Counted from the stretch's first letter, positions 26,568-35,061 are shown. The stretch is DNA of 64,000 bases from Sphingomonas sp. UNC305MFCol5.2 (GCF_000712135.1 NZ_JOOE01000001.1:496001-560000), one strand, 5' to 3'. Notes: a model not told the origin generated them from the letters alone. A program made the numbers and translations.

Positions 26568-27070
26568 GCGGCGGCACCTCCAGGCAACGTACGCTGCATA
26601 TAGACGGTGTCGAGCAGTCGCCCGAACTTGCGGCCGACACCGCGCATGCGCCCGGCATGGACGAAGCCCAGCTTGGCGTGGAGCGCGACCGAGGCCGGCT
26701 CGCCGCCGCCGATCACCGCGATCACCTGTTCGAAGCCGCGCTGGCTGGCACGCTCGACCAACGCGGACAGCAGCGCCGTGCCGATCCCGCCGCCGAGCAC
26801 ATCGGGTGCCACATAGATGCTGTTCTCGCAGGTCGCGGCATAGGCCGGGCGGTCGCGGAACTGCGTCGCATAGGCATAGCCGGTGACGGCACCGTCTTGC
26901 TCGCTCACGATGATTGGCCAGCCCCTGGAGCGTATCTCGAGGATCTTCTGCCGCCAGCTCTCCACGGGCAGGGGCTCGGTATCGAAGGTCGCAGTGCCGT
27001 GGAGCACATGATGCGCGTAGATCGCGGCGATCGCGGCCGCATCGTTCGGGCTGGCGTCGCGCACGATCAT
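26564..27070 (-). CDS. arsN: ArsN-type GNAT acetyltransferase
   Basis: 168 residues, GCN5-related N-acetyltransferase. The family core is visible: [20 protein letters not shown] (acetyl-CoA loop at about 85-104) and [25 protein letters not shown]. This matches the phosphinothricin/arsinothricin acetyltransferase subfamily; ArsN1 proteins in ars operons detoxify the arsenic antibiotic arsinothricin (established for the family, inferred here). Overlaps arsC upstream and arsH downstream by ATGA, so it is a translationally coupled operon member rather than a later insertion. Confidence 0.85.
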   Translation of the reverse strand: MIVRDASPNDAAAIAAIYAHHVLHGTATFDTEPLPVESWRQKILEIRSRGWPIIVSEQDGAVTGYAYATQFRDRPAYAATCENSIYVAPDVLGGGIGTALLSALVERASQRGFEQVIAVIGGGEPASVALHAKLGFVHAGRMRGVGRKFGRLLDTVYMQRTLPGGAAA

Positions 27071-27471
27071 GCGCGCACGACCTCGCCGTTTTCCTTGACG
27101 AAATCGGCCGGCAAGGGATCGCGCAGGATCTCGAGCACGACTTCGGAGGGTCGGCACAAGCGTGTTCCGAGTGGCGCCTCGACCAGGGGGCGATTGATCA
27201 GGACTGGATGCGCGAGCATCGCGTCGACCAGCGCCGCGTCGCCCAGGTTCGTATCGTCGAGCCCGAGCTCGACATAGGGCGTGCCCTTCTGCCGCAACAA
27301 GGCGCGCGGCGTCAGCCCGGCGGCGGCGATCAGGTCGACGAGCCTGGCGCGCGACGGCGGGGTCTCGAGATACTCGATGACGGTCGGCTCCACGCCGGTC
27401 GCCCGGATCATCGCCAACGTGTTGCGCGAGGTGCCGCACGCCGGATTATGCCAGATGGTCACGTCGGTCAT
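27067..27471 (-). CDS. arsC: ArsC, glutaredoxin-linked arsenate reductase
   Basis: 134 residues. Active-site [12 protein letters not shown] (Cys12 region) and the downstream arginines in [20 protein letters not shown] match the E. coli R773-type ArsC, which reduces arsenate to arsenite with glutathione and glutaredoxin. ATG at 27471 overlaps the arsR stop; its own stop overlaps arsN. Confidence 0.95.
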   Translation of the reverse strand: MTDVTIWHNPACGTSRNTLAMIRATGVEPTVIEYLETPPSRARLVDLIAAAGLTPRALLRQKGTPYVELGLDDTNLGDAALVDAMLAHPVLINRPLVEAPLGTRLCRPSEVVLEILRDPLPADFVKENGEVVRA

Positions 27472-27809
27472 GCGGCGTCCTCCCGAGTTGCCGGCGCGCA
27501 GGCGATGGCGGGCCCGCAGGCTGCACCGCCGCAGCAATTCTCCGTCAGGAAATCGATCAGGCTGATCATCGCCACATAATTCGCCCGGTATATCTGCGAG
27601 CGCCCCTGGCGCTGCTGCTCGATCAAGCCGGCGCGCACCAGGTGGGTCAGGTGGAAAGAGAGCGAGCTTGGCGGCAGGCCGAGCCGCTCGGCGATCGACC
27701 CGGCGGAAAGTCCGAGGTCGCCGGCCTGGACAAGCAGGCGATACGCCGCGAGCCGATGCTCCTGGGCAAGCGCGGCAAGCGATTCGACGGCGTCGAGTGG
27801 GCTCAACAT
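27468..27809 (-). CDS. arsR: ArsR-family arsenite-responsive repressor
   Basis: 113 residues with a winged helix (AGSIAERLGLPPSSLSFHLT recognition region). The usual E. coli CVCDLC site is absent; instead the C-terminal tail carries Cys in ENCCGGAACGPAIAC, the tail-type As(III) site of alphaproteobacterial and Acidithiobacillus-like ArsR proteins. The ATG at 27809 lies only two bases from an operator-like dyad and has no real ribosome site, so the mRNA may be leaderless. First gene of arsR-arsC-arsN-arsH-aqpS. Confidence 0.9.
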   Translation of the reverse strand: MLSPLDAVESLAALAQEHRLAAYRLLVQAGDLGLSAGSIAERLGLPPSSLSFHLTHLVRAGLIEQQRQGRSQIYRANYVAMISLIDFLTENCCGGAACGPAIACAPATREDAA

Positions 27810-27811
27810 TC

Positions 27812-27827
27812 TTCGATGATTATCGAA
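27812..27827. promoter_or_regulatory. ArsR box 1
   Basis: TTCGATGATTATCGAA: 6-base arms around GATT. Sits directly before the arsR start and holds a minus-strand GATAAT that could be the arsR -10. Confidence 0.65.
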
Positions 27828-27850
27828 TAGTTGTCGGGCTGTCCATATAG

Positions 27851-27866
27851 TTCGAGAACAGTCGAA
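27851..27866. promoter_or_regulatory. ArsR box 2
   Basis: TTCGAGAACAGTCGAA: 5-base arms, same 16-base size and TTCGA/TCGAA ends as box 1, 39 bases away. It touches a plus-strand TATAGT (27846-27851) that could be the -10 of the divergent Lgt-like gene, so one ArsR could control both directions. Confidence 0.55.
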
Positions 27867-27923
27867 GCATTGCGATTGCGGCTTGAATCCGGCGTGCCAC
27901 GGGTTCCGCGGCGCTCGCGATCC

Positions 27924-28661
27924 GTGATAACGACAGCTGTGATCCATATCGCCGCCGCACCCTGGTATCATTATGTCGGCGACCTCGCGGCGTGGATTGC
28001 TGCGTTCCTGGGCGCGCGCTGGGTGTATCGCCGGCGTCGCACGAGCGTCGAAGGTCTCGCCCGCCAGACGGCGCCGGGATATTTCATCAGCCTCGCACTG
28101 GGCGGTGCGATCGGCGCCTGGTTGCTGGGGTCGCTGAATACGCTCCGCGACGCGCATCCGGTCCTGTCGCACTCGATCGCCGGCGCCCTTGCCGGCGCGA
28201 TCGTCGCGGTCGAGCTGTGGAAATGGGCTTGCGGCGTCCGTGGCTCTACCGGCGGTCCATTTGTCATCCCGCTGGCGCTCGGGATTATCGTCGGGCGCTG
28301 GGGATGCCTGTTCGCCGGCCTGGCCGACCAGACCTACGGTATCGCGACGAGCCTGCCCTGGGCCGTGGATCTCGGAGACGGCATCGCCCGGCACCCCGTG
28401 CAGGTTTATGAATCGCTCGCCATGGCAGCGTTCCTCGCCGTCTATTGGCTCGCCCTAGCGCGGGAGCGCCGCTGGGCGACGCAACATGGCTTTCACGCCT
28501 TCGTGCTGTTCTACGCGGTGCAGCGATTTGCCTGGGAATTCCTCAAGCCCTATCCAAGGCTCATCGGCCCGTTCAACATATTCCACTTCGTGATGATCGG
28601 ACTCAGCGTCTATGCACTCCTCTGGATCGCTCGCGGACGCGCCCGTCCAGCTGTCGCCTGA
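27924..28661 (+). CDS. Lgt-like (prolipoprotein diacylglyceryl transferase family) membrane protein
   Basis: About 245 residues, GTG at 27924 chosen (27939 is an alternative; neither has a clear ribosome site). Seven or so membrane segments. The family signature region reads GRWGCLFAGLADQTYG in place of Lgt's GRxGNFxNxE: the Arg is kept but the Asn that is essential in E. coli Lgt is Cys, and the Asn/Glu pair is lost. A later RFAWEFLKP matches the second conserved Arg region. So it is a diverged paralogue, probably acting on a phospholipid diacylglyceryl group but not as housekeeping Lgt. Its end overlaps the radical SAM gene by 50 bases, so the two are one operon. Confidence 0.75.
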   Translation: MITTAVIHIAAAPWYHYVGDLAAWIAAFLGARWVYRRRRTSVEGLARQTAPGYFISLALGGAIGAWLLGSLNTLRDAHPVLSHSIAGALAGAIVAVELWKWACGVRGSTGGPFVIPLALGIIVGRWGCLFAGLADQTYGIATSLPWAVDLGDGIARHPVQVYESLAMAAFLAVYWLALARERRWATQHGFHAFVLFYAVQRFAWEFLKPYPRLIGPFNIFHFVMIGLSVYALLWIARGRARPAVA

Positions 28662-30057
28662 CCGCAAGGCGGCGCCCTATATCTTCCACGGCCAGACCAC
28701 GAGTCTGTGCGAGACCTGCCTGGAAACGGTTCCCTCGAAGGTGATCATCGAGGACGAGCAGGTCTATTATCTAAAGCGCTGCCGCGTGCACGGTGTCCAG
28801 AAGACGCTGATAAGCGACGATCTCGCCTATTGGCGATCGCAGAAGGACTGGCTGAAGCCCGGCGATCGGCCGCTGCGTACCCAGACGCGCACCGAGGCCG
28901 GTTGCCCGTTCGATTGTGGCCTCTGTCCCGACCATGAGCAGCATAGCTGCCTCGCGATCGTCGAGATCAACTCGGCGTGCAATCTCGCATGTCCCGTATG
29001 CTTCGCCGACGCTGAGGACCTGCATGGCGGCCACCTGCCGCTCGCCACGATCGAGACCATGCTCGATGCCCTGGTGGAAAGCGAGGGTGAGCCGGACCTG
29101 GTCCAGCTCTCCGGCGGCGAGCCGACCCTGCATCCGCAATTCTTCGAGATACTCGACGCAGTGAAGCGCCGTCCGATCCGCCACGTCATGATCAACACCA
29201 ACGGTGTCCGGATCGCGCAGGACGAGGCATTCGTGACGCGCCTGGCCAGCTACGCCCCGCGGCTCGAAGTCTATCTCCAGTTCGACAGCCTGGACGATGA
29301 TGCGCTCGTCAACCTGCGCGGTGCGCGCCTCTCGCGCATCCGCCGCGCGGCGCTCGAGGCGCTCGAACGCGTCGGCCTGTCCACCACGCTCGTCGCGGTG
29401 GTGAAGCGTGGGGTGAATGACGGCGAGATCGCCGATATCGTCAGCCACGCGCTCGAATGGTCCTGTGTGCGCGGCGTCACCTTCCAGCCGGTGCAGGACG
29501 CCGGGCGCAACGAGGGCTTCGACGGCAAGGCCAACCGCATGCTTCTCAGCCAGATCCGGCGGGAAGTTGCCAAGGCAGGCGTGTTCGACGCCGGGGACAT
29601 GATCCCCTTACCGTGCAATCCGGACCAGATCTGCATTGGCTATGGCCTGCGCGACGGTCGAACGGTGACGCCGATCACCTCGCTGCTGCCGCGCGAGCTG
29701 ATCCTGCAGGGGCCGAACACGATCAGTTACGAGGCCTATCCGGCACTGCGCCAGGCGATCCTCGACCTGCTGAGCCTCGCCACCACCCAGTGCAATACCG
29801 AGGAGAAGCTCGCCGGCGTCCTGTGCTGCCTGCCCCAGGCGCTGGTTCCCGAGGACCTGGGCTATGCCAACAGCTTCCGGGTAGTGATCCTGCAGTTCCT
29901 GGACCGGTACAATTTCGACCTGGCGACAGTGAAGCGCAGTTGCGTCCACTTCGTCACTCCCGAGGGCCAGATCATACCGTTCGACACCTATAACAGCTTC
30001 TACCGCCCGGGTGCCGAGGGCGCGGGAGTGCTTGCGCGCGCGAGGGCCGATCGATGA
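28612..30057 (+). CDS. Radical SAM protein of the MJ0619 / tetraether-synthase (Tes) family
   Basis: 481 residues. Cys layout: C33/C36 with C57xxH60 (SLCETC, KRCRVH), like a rubredoxin or zinc knuckle; C98-x3-C102-x2-C105 (GCPFDCGLCPDH); the radical SAM cluster C123-x3-C127-x2-C130 (ACNLACPVCF); LSGGEPT at 167-173; and C-terminal cysteines in LPCNPDQIC and LAGVLCCLPQ. This is the arrangement of archaeal MJ0619, shown to be Tes, which joins lipid tails by C-C bonds, and also reported to methylate a pterin. Bacterial relatives are largely uncharacterised. Starts inside the Lgt-like gene; its stop overlaps the next start (ATGA). Lipid tail chemistry is a reasoned inference. Confidence 0.85.
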   Translation: MHSSGSLADAPVQLSPDRKAAPYIFHGQTTSLCETCLETVPSKVIIEDEQVYYLKRCRVHGVQKTLISDDLAYWRSQKDWLKPGDRPLRTQTRTEAGCPFDCGLCPDHEQHSCLAIVEINSACNLACPVCFADAEDLHGGHLPLATIETMLDALVESEGEPDLVQLSGGEPTLHPQFFEILDAVKRRPIRHVMINTNGVRIAQDEAFVTRLASYAPRLEVYLQFDSLDDDALVNLRGARLSRIRRAALEALERVGLSTTLVAVVKRGVNDGEIADIVSHALEWSCVRGVTFQPVQDAGRNEGFDGKANRMLLSQIRREVAKAGVFDAGDMIPLPCNPDQICIGYGLRDGRTVTPITSLLPRELILQGPNTISYEAYPALRQAILDLLSLATTQCNTEEKLAGVLCCLPQALVPEDLGYANSFRVVILQFLDRYNFDLATVKRSCVHFVTPEGQIIPFDTYNSFYRPGAEGAGVLARARADR

Positions 30058-30281
30058 GCCAGCTCTTTGGCGGCCTGCTGCTCGGCGTGGGTATCCTGGT
30101 CATGACTTGTAGCGGGCTGTGCTCGCTGGTGATCGTCGTCATGGGAGCGGGAATGGTATTCCAGGAACCTTCCGTTCTGCTCTTGCCACTGGTGGTCGGT
30201 GGCATTCCGTTCGCGATCGGATTTGGCATGTTCCATTGGGGAAAGTGGCTGCTTCGACAGGCAAACGATCGCGAAACTTGA
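30054..30281 (+). CDS. Small two-helix membrane protein
   Basis: 75 residues with two hydrophobic segments (GLLLGVGILVMTCSGLCSLV and LLLPLVVGGIPFAIGFGMF). Overlaps the radical SAM gene by ATGA, so it belongs to the same unit. No family recognised; probably an accessory subunit or membrane anchor for the Lgt-like/radical SAM pair. Confidence 0.7.
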   Translation: MSQLFGGLLLGVGILVMTCSGLCSLVIVVMGAGMVFQEPSVLLLPLVVGGIPFAIGFGMFHWGKWLLRQANDRET

Positions 30282-30673
30282 GGTTGCGCCAAAGCTCGAA
30301 CGGATGGCAGCTCTCGGTAACGCGTCGAGGCCAGTCGAACGTCAGCAATGAGGGCGCATTCCTGTCCGGCAGCTCATGGGCCGGCAGCGGAACATCGGGC
30401 TTCGGTCAACGAAGCCAGCTCTGGACGACACACCATAGCGAGTGCCAAGAAGCCTCGGCACTCGCTGGAGACGTGCATCAGAATCTGATGCTGACTGTCG
30501 CGCGCACCCCGTGATCTCGCCACTGCGACCCGAAACTTCCGACATAGGAAGCGCCTACCCGCACCGGACCCATATCTGCTTCGAGTCCCCACATCCTCCC
30601 TATTTCGCAAGCTGTGTTCGAGCTAACGCTCGATTCAGCCACGATCCGGCCCCGAACAGAGCGGGCGATAGAG
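30282..30673. other. Intergenic region without a supported gene
   Basis: 392 bases between the small membrane protein and the end of the adhesin gene. Short open frames exist on both strands but lack ribosome sites and protein-like composition. One small dyad, TCGAGCTAACGCTCGA (30618-30633), lacks a T run. Confidence 0.4.
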
Positions 30674-33415
30674 TCAGAACTCGCCCGCCACGCCTAGACG
30701 CACAGCGGTGTTCTTGCCCCCGCCATAGGAGAAGCCTGCAGTGAGCGCGACCGGATCCTCGACGTTGAGCCGGTGCGCGACGCCGCCGCCCACCGCCTGC
30801 TCGCCACGATAGGTCGCGCCGTTGAGCACATAGCTGGTGCGCCCGGGCTCGGACGGGATTGGCGCGGCGCCGATAGCGACCGCCGTGGCGATGCCCTGGC
30901 GCATCTCGCGCCGGTCGAGGCTCATCTGCCGGTCGAGCTGGGCGAGCGCACCGGGCCCGAAATCGGAGAGCGCAAGGTTGCCGGAGGCGTCAGAGGTCAC
31001 ATAATGCAGATCGCCTGACTGCGCCGCCCGGCTCGCGCTCGAGGCGATACCCGACAACGTATAGGTCGAGCTGCTGCTGCCGAGCGCGACCTGGCCGGTG
31101 CGACTCGCCACGGCGCCTTCGCCAATCGCCACCGCTCCCGCCGCCTGCGCCCTGGCGCCATAGCCGAGCGCCACAGCCGATTGTCCATTAGCCGCGCTGT
31201 CCGCGCCGATCGCCACTGCGCCGGTGCCGGTCGCGCTGTTGTCTGCCCCGAGCGCGACCGCGCCACGGCCGGTCGCCACATTGGGATCGCCGATCGCCAC
31301 CGCGCCCGCACCCGATGCGCGATTGCCATAGCCGATCGCGACCGCCGCGCCATTCTCCGCCACCGCGCCGTTGCCCAGCGCCACGGCATTGTCGCCGCTC
31401 GCCTTGGCACCGCTCCCCAGCGCCATCGCATTGGCACCGGTCGCGGCTGGTTTGGCGCCGCTACCATTGACCGCCACGTACTCGGTCCGCGCCAATGCCT
31501 GGTTGGCAATGGTCTGCGCCGCGGCGGCGTTGGTCATCGCGTTGTCGGCAACCATCCGCGCGACCTGCGCGTCTGTCCTGGCGCCGTCTGCGGTTTGCTG
31601 CGCGGCGTCGGCACGCGCTTTGGCGGTATCCGCCGCCGTCTGGGCGTTGGCCGCGTTATCGAGAGCGAGCTGCGCGGTCTGAGCGGTCACGGCGTTGCTT
31701 GAGACCGCCTGTTGCGCGAGGTCGTGTGCCGCATCGGCCCTTGCCTGCGCCGTCGCGGCCTCGCTCCGCGCGGTCGTCGCCTCGGTTACGGCGAAGTCGG
31801 CACGCGCCTGCGCCGCCGCGGCATTGGCCACGGCGGTATTGGCGGTATCCTGCGCCGCCGCGGCTTCGGTCCGCGCGTGATCTGCGCTGCCCTGAGCGGT
31901 CGCCGCTGCGGAGACGGCGGTGTTCGCCTGGACCTGTGCCGTCGCTGCAGCCGCCGCGGCCGTGTCGGCGGTGGTCTGCGCCGTGATCACTGCCGATGCC
32001 GCGCCATTCGCGACCGAAAGCGCATTGTCGGCGGTTCCCTGCGCGGTCGCTGCGGCTACTACGGCGCCGTTCGCGGTATTCTGCGCCGCCACGGCCTCGT
32101 CATGCGCGGTGTCGGCGGTGGTCTGCGCCGCAACCACAGCCTGGTTGGTCGCGTAGAGCTGCCCGCCATTGACCGCGTCGGTGCTGCCTGCCGTCACGCT
32201 TCCGGCGGCGACATAGACGATCTTGCGCTGCTGGAGCGTGCTGCCGACCGAGACGACATAGTCTGCGCCCGCCACCGATCCCGAGCCCAGCGCGATCGAG
32301 CCGATCCCCGACGCATTGGCGCCGCGGCCGAACGCCAGCGCTTCGACTGCGCTAGCCTGGGAAAGATAGCCGAAGGCGCCCGAGTAGGTCGCGCTGGCCC
32401 GAGCCCCCAGCCCGAATGCGGAGGAGAATTCCCCGCTCGCCTGCGACGCCGCACCAACGGCCGTGCCGGTGTCGGCAACGATCGTGAAATCCTCGGCCCC
32501 CATGGTGCCGCTGCCGTTGAGGTCGAACAAACCGCCCAGGGCGACCGAACCGCTCCCACCTGCTCTCGTGCTGGTACCGATGGCGATGCCGCCGTTCGAG
32601 TTGGCGCTGTCGCCCATCGCGATGCCCCAGTTGTCGGCGGTGCGGGCGCCAGCTCCGATCGCGATCGAGGAAGTCCCGGCGGCATCGGCGTACTGCCCGA
32701 TCGCCACCGCATAATTGTCTTCCGCAAACGAGGAGAGGCCCAGCGCAAGCGAACGATCTCCCTGCGCAAGAGCCAACCTGCCTGCTGCCAGCGAATCGCT
32801 ACCGAGCGCCTGCGCCTGATAACCGAGCGCAGCTGCCCCGAACTGGGTCGCCTGGCTCGAGCTGCCAATCGCCGTCGATCGCTCTCCGGAAGCAGTTGCG
32901 CCGGTCCCGAATGCGCTTGCCCACATCTGGCCGATCACTGCGTTGCTGCCGACCGCGGTCGTATAAAAGGAATTCGAGGTGATTCCGCTTCCGACTACGG
33001 TAGAGTTTATCCCCGACGCGGAGGTATATTCGCCAGGGTCACGAACGCCGTTGTTGTTGGAGTCCTCCCACCCCCCGATCGCGACCGAACGATACGCTGC
33101 CGAGGCAGCACTGCCGATCGCGACGGCGGATGTGCCGGCATAGGTGTTGTAGCCGATGCTGGTCCCGTCGGTGTAGGCAAGGCCGTTATTGCCGACCCGG
33201 GTCGCATGATCGCCCTGCGCGTTCGCACCTTCGCCGCAAGCAAGTGCGCCGTCGCCGCTCGCCGTCGGCGTCGGACCTGGAGCGGGCGTCGTGGTGCAGA
33301 CTTCCTGCGCCATTGCCGGCGTCGCCAGCGCAAGCGCCGTCGCCACCGCCGTCGCTCCCGCCGAAGCGCGTGCCCACAGCCGGGCCTTTCGGCCGGTAAA
33401 CCGCTCGTCGATCAT
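30674..33415 (-). CDS. Trimeric autotransporter adhesin (YadA family)
   Basis: 913 residues; ATG 33415 follows AAAGGGGG. Signal peptide ends AMAQ. Head 1 (about 60-410) is made of YadA repeats (SVAIG, GAFGY, SIALG). A neck (KIVYVAAGSVTAGSTDAVNG) leads into an Ala/Thr-rich coiled-coil stalk (about 435-650, units like AAAAQDTANTAVANA). A second head follows (about 660-775, GAVAIGDPNVATGRGAVALG) and then the C-terminal anchor (MSLDRREMRQGIATAVAIG to the final GEF). Within head 1 are two calcium-loop-like inserts, DSNNNGVRDPGE at 118-129 and DLNGSGTMGAED at 298-309. A surface adhesin exported by its own trimeric barrel. Confidence 0.9.
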   Translation of the reverse strand: MIDERFTGRKARLWARASAGATAVATALALATPAMAQEVCTTTPAPGPTPTASGDGALACGEGANAQGDHATRVGNNGLAYTDGTSIGYNTYAGTSAVAIGSAASAAYRSVAIGGWEDSNNNGVRDPGEYTSASGINSTVVGSGITSNSFYTTAVGSNAVIGQMWASAFGTGATASGERSTAIGSSSQATQFGAAALGYQAQALGSDSLAAGRLALAQGDRSLALGLSSFAEDNYAVAIGQYADAAGTSSIAIGAGARTADNWGIAMGDSANSNGGIAIGTSTRAGGSGSVALGGLFDLNGSGTMGAEDFTIVADTGTAVGAASQASGEFSSAFGLGARASATYSGAFGYLSQASAVEALAFGRGANASGIGSIALGSGSVAGADYVVSVGSTLQQRKIVYVAAGSVTAGSTDAVNGGQLYATNQAVVAAQTTADTAHDEAVAAQNTANGAVVAAATAQGTADNALSVANGAASAVITAQTTADTAAAAAATAQVQANTAVSAAATAQGSADHARTEAAAAQDTANTAVANAAAAQARADFAVTEATTARSEAATAQARADAAHDLAQQAVSSNAVTAQTAQLALDNAANAQTAADTAKARADAAQQTADGARTDAQVARMVADNAMTNAAAAQTIANQALARTEYVAVNGSGAKPAATGANAMALGSGAKASGDNAVALGNGAVAENGAAVAIGYGNRASGAGAVAIGDPNVATGRGAVALGADNSATGTGAVAIGADSAANGQSAVALGYGARAQAAGAVAIGEGAVASRTGQVALGSSSSTYTLSGIASSASRAAQSGDLHYVTSDASGNLALSDFGPGALAQLDRQMSLDRREMRQGIATAVAIGAAPIPSEPGRTSYVLNGATYRGEQAVGGGVAHRLNVEDPVALTAGFSYGGGKNTAVRLGVAGEF

Positions 33416-33529
33416 GCCAATCCCCCTTTGCTCCCCACCCAGCCTCCCGCGCAAATTGCGGGTTCAACCTGCTTCGCAGTTGCGGCAAATCTGATACTGC
33501 GCAGCCGCCCCCGGCAAGGAGTCCAAAAA

Positions 33530-34429
33530 TTGCATTCCACGCTTGAGCGCGTTTCGGTCGTTCCGCCGCTCGCCGCTTTTGAAGCGCGCGCGGCCCGCTT
33601 CCTTGCCGACACCCGGCTGATCGCGGCTACCGCGGACTATTGTGGTGAAATGATCGCGCCCGACGGCGGTGACTGGCCGACGCTCAAGCTGTTCAACCAG
33701 GTTGGCCGCTATATGGTGAGCTTCCTGCTCATCTACCATTATCAGGCGTGGCGGCACCATGGCGGTCCGCCGCCGACACTGGGCCTGCTCCAGTCGACGA
33801 GGAGCCTCGGCCCGCGCCAGACCGCAAGCGTCGTTGCCGGGCTCCGCGCCGGATCGCTGCTTTCCATCGAGCGCCTTCAAGGGCAGCGCGCGCGCGCCCT
33901 CGCCCCTCTGCCGGCGCTCACCGGTGCGATCGTGCGCTCGCCCCTCGCCTTCCTCCGGGCCGCCGATGCGCTTGAGGATCTGCCGCAATCGCGCGCATCG
34001 GTCTTCGCAGCCGATCCCGGGCTGCAGAACGAACTCGTCTATCGCTCCGCCGCCTTCGTGTTCGCGCATGGCAACCTGCTCGACCCACACCCCTGTGTGC
34101 AGCATTTCACTACGCGGGACTGCGGCTATCTCGTGCTGACCGCCGTCATCGCTACCGCCTTCGCGCCGCCGGGCTGTGGGCCTTCGCTTTCCTGTCGAGA
34201 TCTGGCGCGGAGGTTCCGCGTCTCGCGCGCTCACATCGGCAATCTGATGGCGCATGCCGAACGCGAACGCTGGCTCACCACCGATGGCCGAGGCGGGCTG
34301 CGGTCGGTCGATCAAGGGATTCTGGAGAGCTTCAGGACGTGGGTCGCCAGCCAGATGGCGCATCAAGCAGTCCTTGCCGACGCTATTCTGGCAAAGGAGC
34401 GGGAAACCTGTCCGATGTCACGGCTTTGA
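33530..34429 (+). CDS. Putative transcriptional regulator with two winged-helix regions
   Basis: 299 residues from a TTG at 33530, chosen because AAGGAG stands eight bases upstream; the frame is open far upstream but that lies over the adhesin gene. No named family is recognised. The middle part (GLLQSTRSLGPRQTASVVAG, then LSIERLQGQRARALAPLP) looks like a MarR-style winged helix, and the C-terminal part (LSCRDLARRFRVSRAHIGNL, then RERWLTTDGRGG) is a second helix-turn-helix with wing. It is divergent from the adhesin across 114 bases containing CGCAAATTGCG (33450-33460), so it may control that adhesin. Confidence 0.6.
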   Translation: MHSTLERVSVVPPLAAFEARAARFLADTRLIAATADYCGEMIAPDGGDWPTLKLFNQVGRYMVSFLLIYHYQAWRHHGGPPPTLGLLQSTRSLGPRQTASVVAGLRAGSLLSIERLQGQRARALAPLPALTGAIVRSPLAFLRAADALEDLPQSRASVFAADPGLQNELVYRSAAFVFAHGNLLDPHPCVQHFTTRDCGYLVLTAVIATAFAPPGCGPSLSCRDLARRFRVSRAHIGNLMAHAERERWLTTDGRGGLRSVDQGILESFRTWVASQMAHQAVLADAILAKERETCPMSRL

Positions 34430-34947
34430 ACGCACTGTAGAAGCGAATGCGGATCTGCGGCTGCACGAGAGTGATGGCGCCCGATAGATGTTGCATCGGA
34501 CCGGTATGCGCGCGCCCACCCGTGGGTGTGAGCATTAGCACCGTGCCGCAGGCGGCCTCAACGAATGACCTCTTTTGAGCGCGGCGACTGTTCGGCGCTA
34601 TCGCTCACTGGGTGCCGAGCCCCTCGGCAGGATATATTCAGTCAGCAGCCGCTCCGACAATGCGTGAGAATTCGGCACACATAATTGGTGGTGGTTGCAC
34701 GGCCACCAGCTCCAACCAGGGCACGACCACGACCTTGTTGCCGCATTGCCGTACATCGCGGCCGCGGCAATCTTGCCCCCTTGATGATAAAGGTCGACAG
34801 CCAGGTCAGGCAGCCATAGTCGCCACGCCCGTCGTCCACACGGGCGTGCGGACTCGTCATGGCGGTCACCCGGGTGGGAGACAGTATCTGCGCTTGCCCG
34901 TAGCGACCGCGATCGAGCAGAAGTTGGCCCAGCAATCGCCGCGCCGG
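34430..34947. other. Long intergenic region, no supported gene
   Basis: Overlapping frames of about 120-135 codons lie on both strands (for example 34612-35022 plus, 34598-34969 minus) but none has a ribosome site or recognisable domain. Possibly a decayed gene; nothing firm. The stress promoter at 34948 follows. Confidence 0.35.
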
Positions 34948-34972
34948 GGAACCCGCGCCAATGGACCACGTT
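34948..34972 (+). promoter_or_regulatory. EcfG-type general stress promoter
   Basis: GGAAC at 34948-34952 and CGTT at 34969-34972 with exactly 16 bases between, the alphaproteobacterial sigma-EcfG consensus. It is 90 bases upstream of the receiver gene in the right direction. Confidence 0.6.
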
Positions 34973-35061
34973 GTGCCTCCCGGCGGAGCCGGGGCCGAGT
35001 GGAATGGGTGTATGCGTTTTAAGGAAAGACGAGAGCTCGTACCTCCCGCCATACCAGCCTC

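Noticed and set aside
30388-30413. GGAAC followed after 16 bases by CGAA, near the EcfG consensus
   Set aside because: The -10 part is not CGTT and no co-oriented gene follows.
30674-33415. Regular short DNA repeats suggestive of a CRISPR or minisatellite
   Set aside because: The periodicity comes from YadA protein repeats in frame; there are no constant repeats with unique spacers.
31712-33529. Upstream extension of the TTG-started regulator
   Set aside because: Runs antisense through the adhesin repeats; a good ribosome site at 33516 marks the real start.
34598-35022. Overlapping frames on both strands before the receiver gene
   Set aside because: No ribosome site, no motif and mixed composition; left as a gap.
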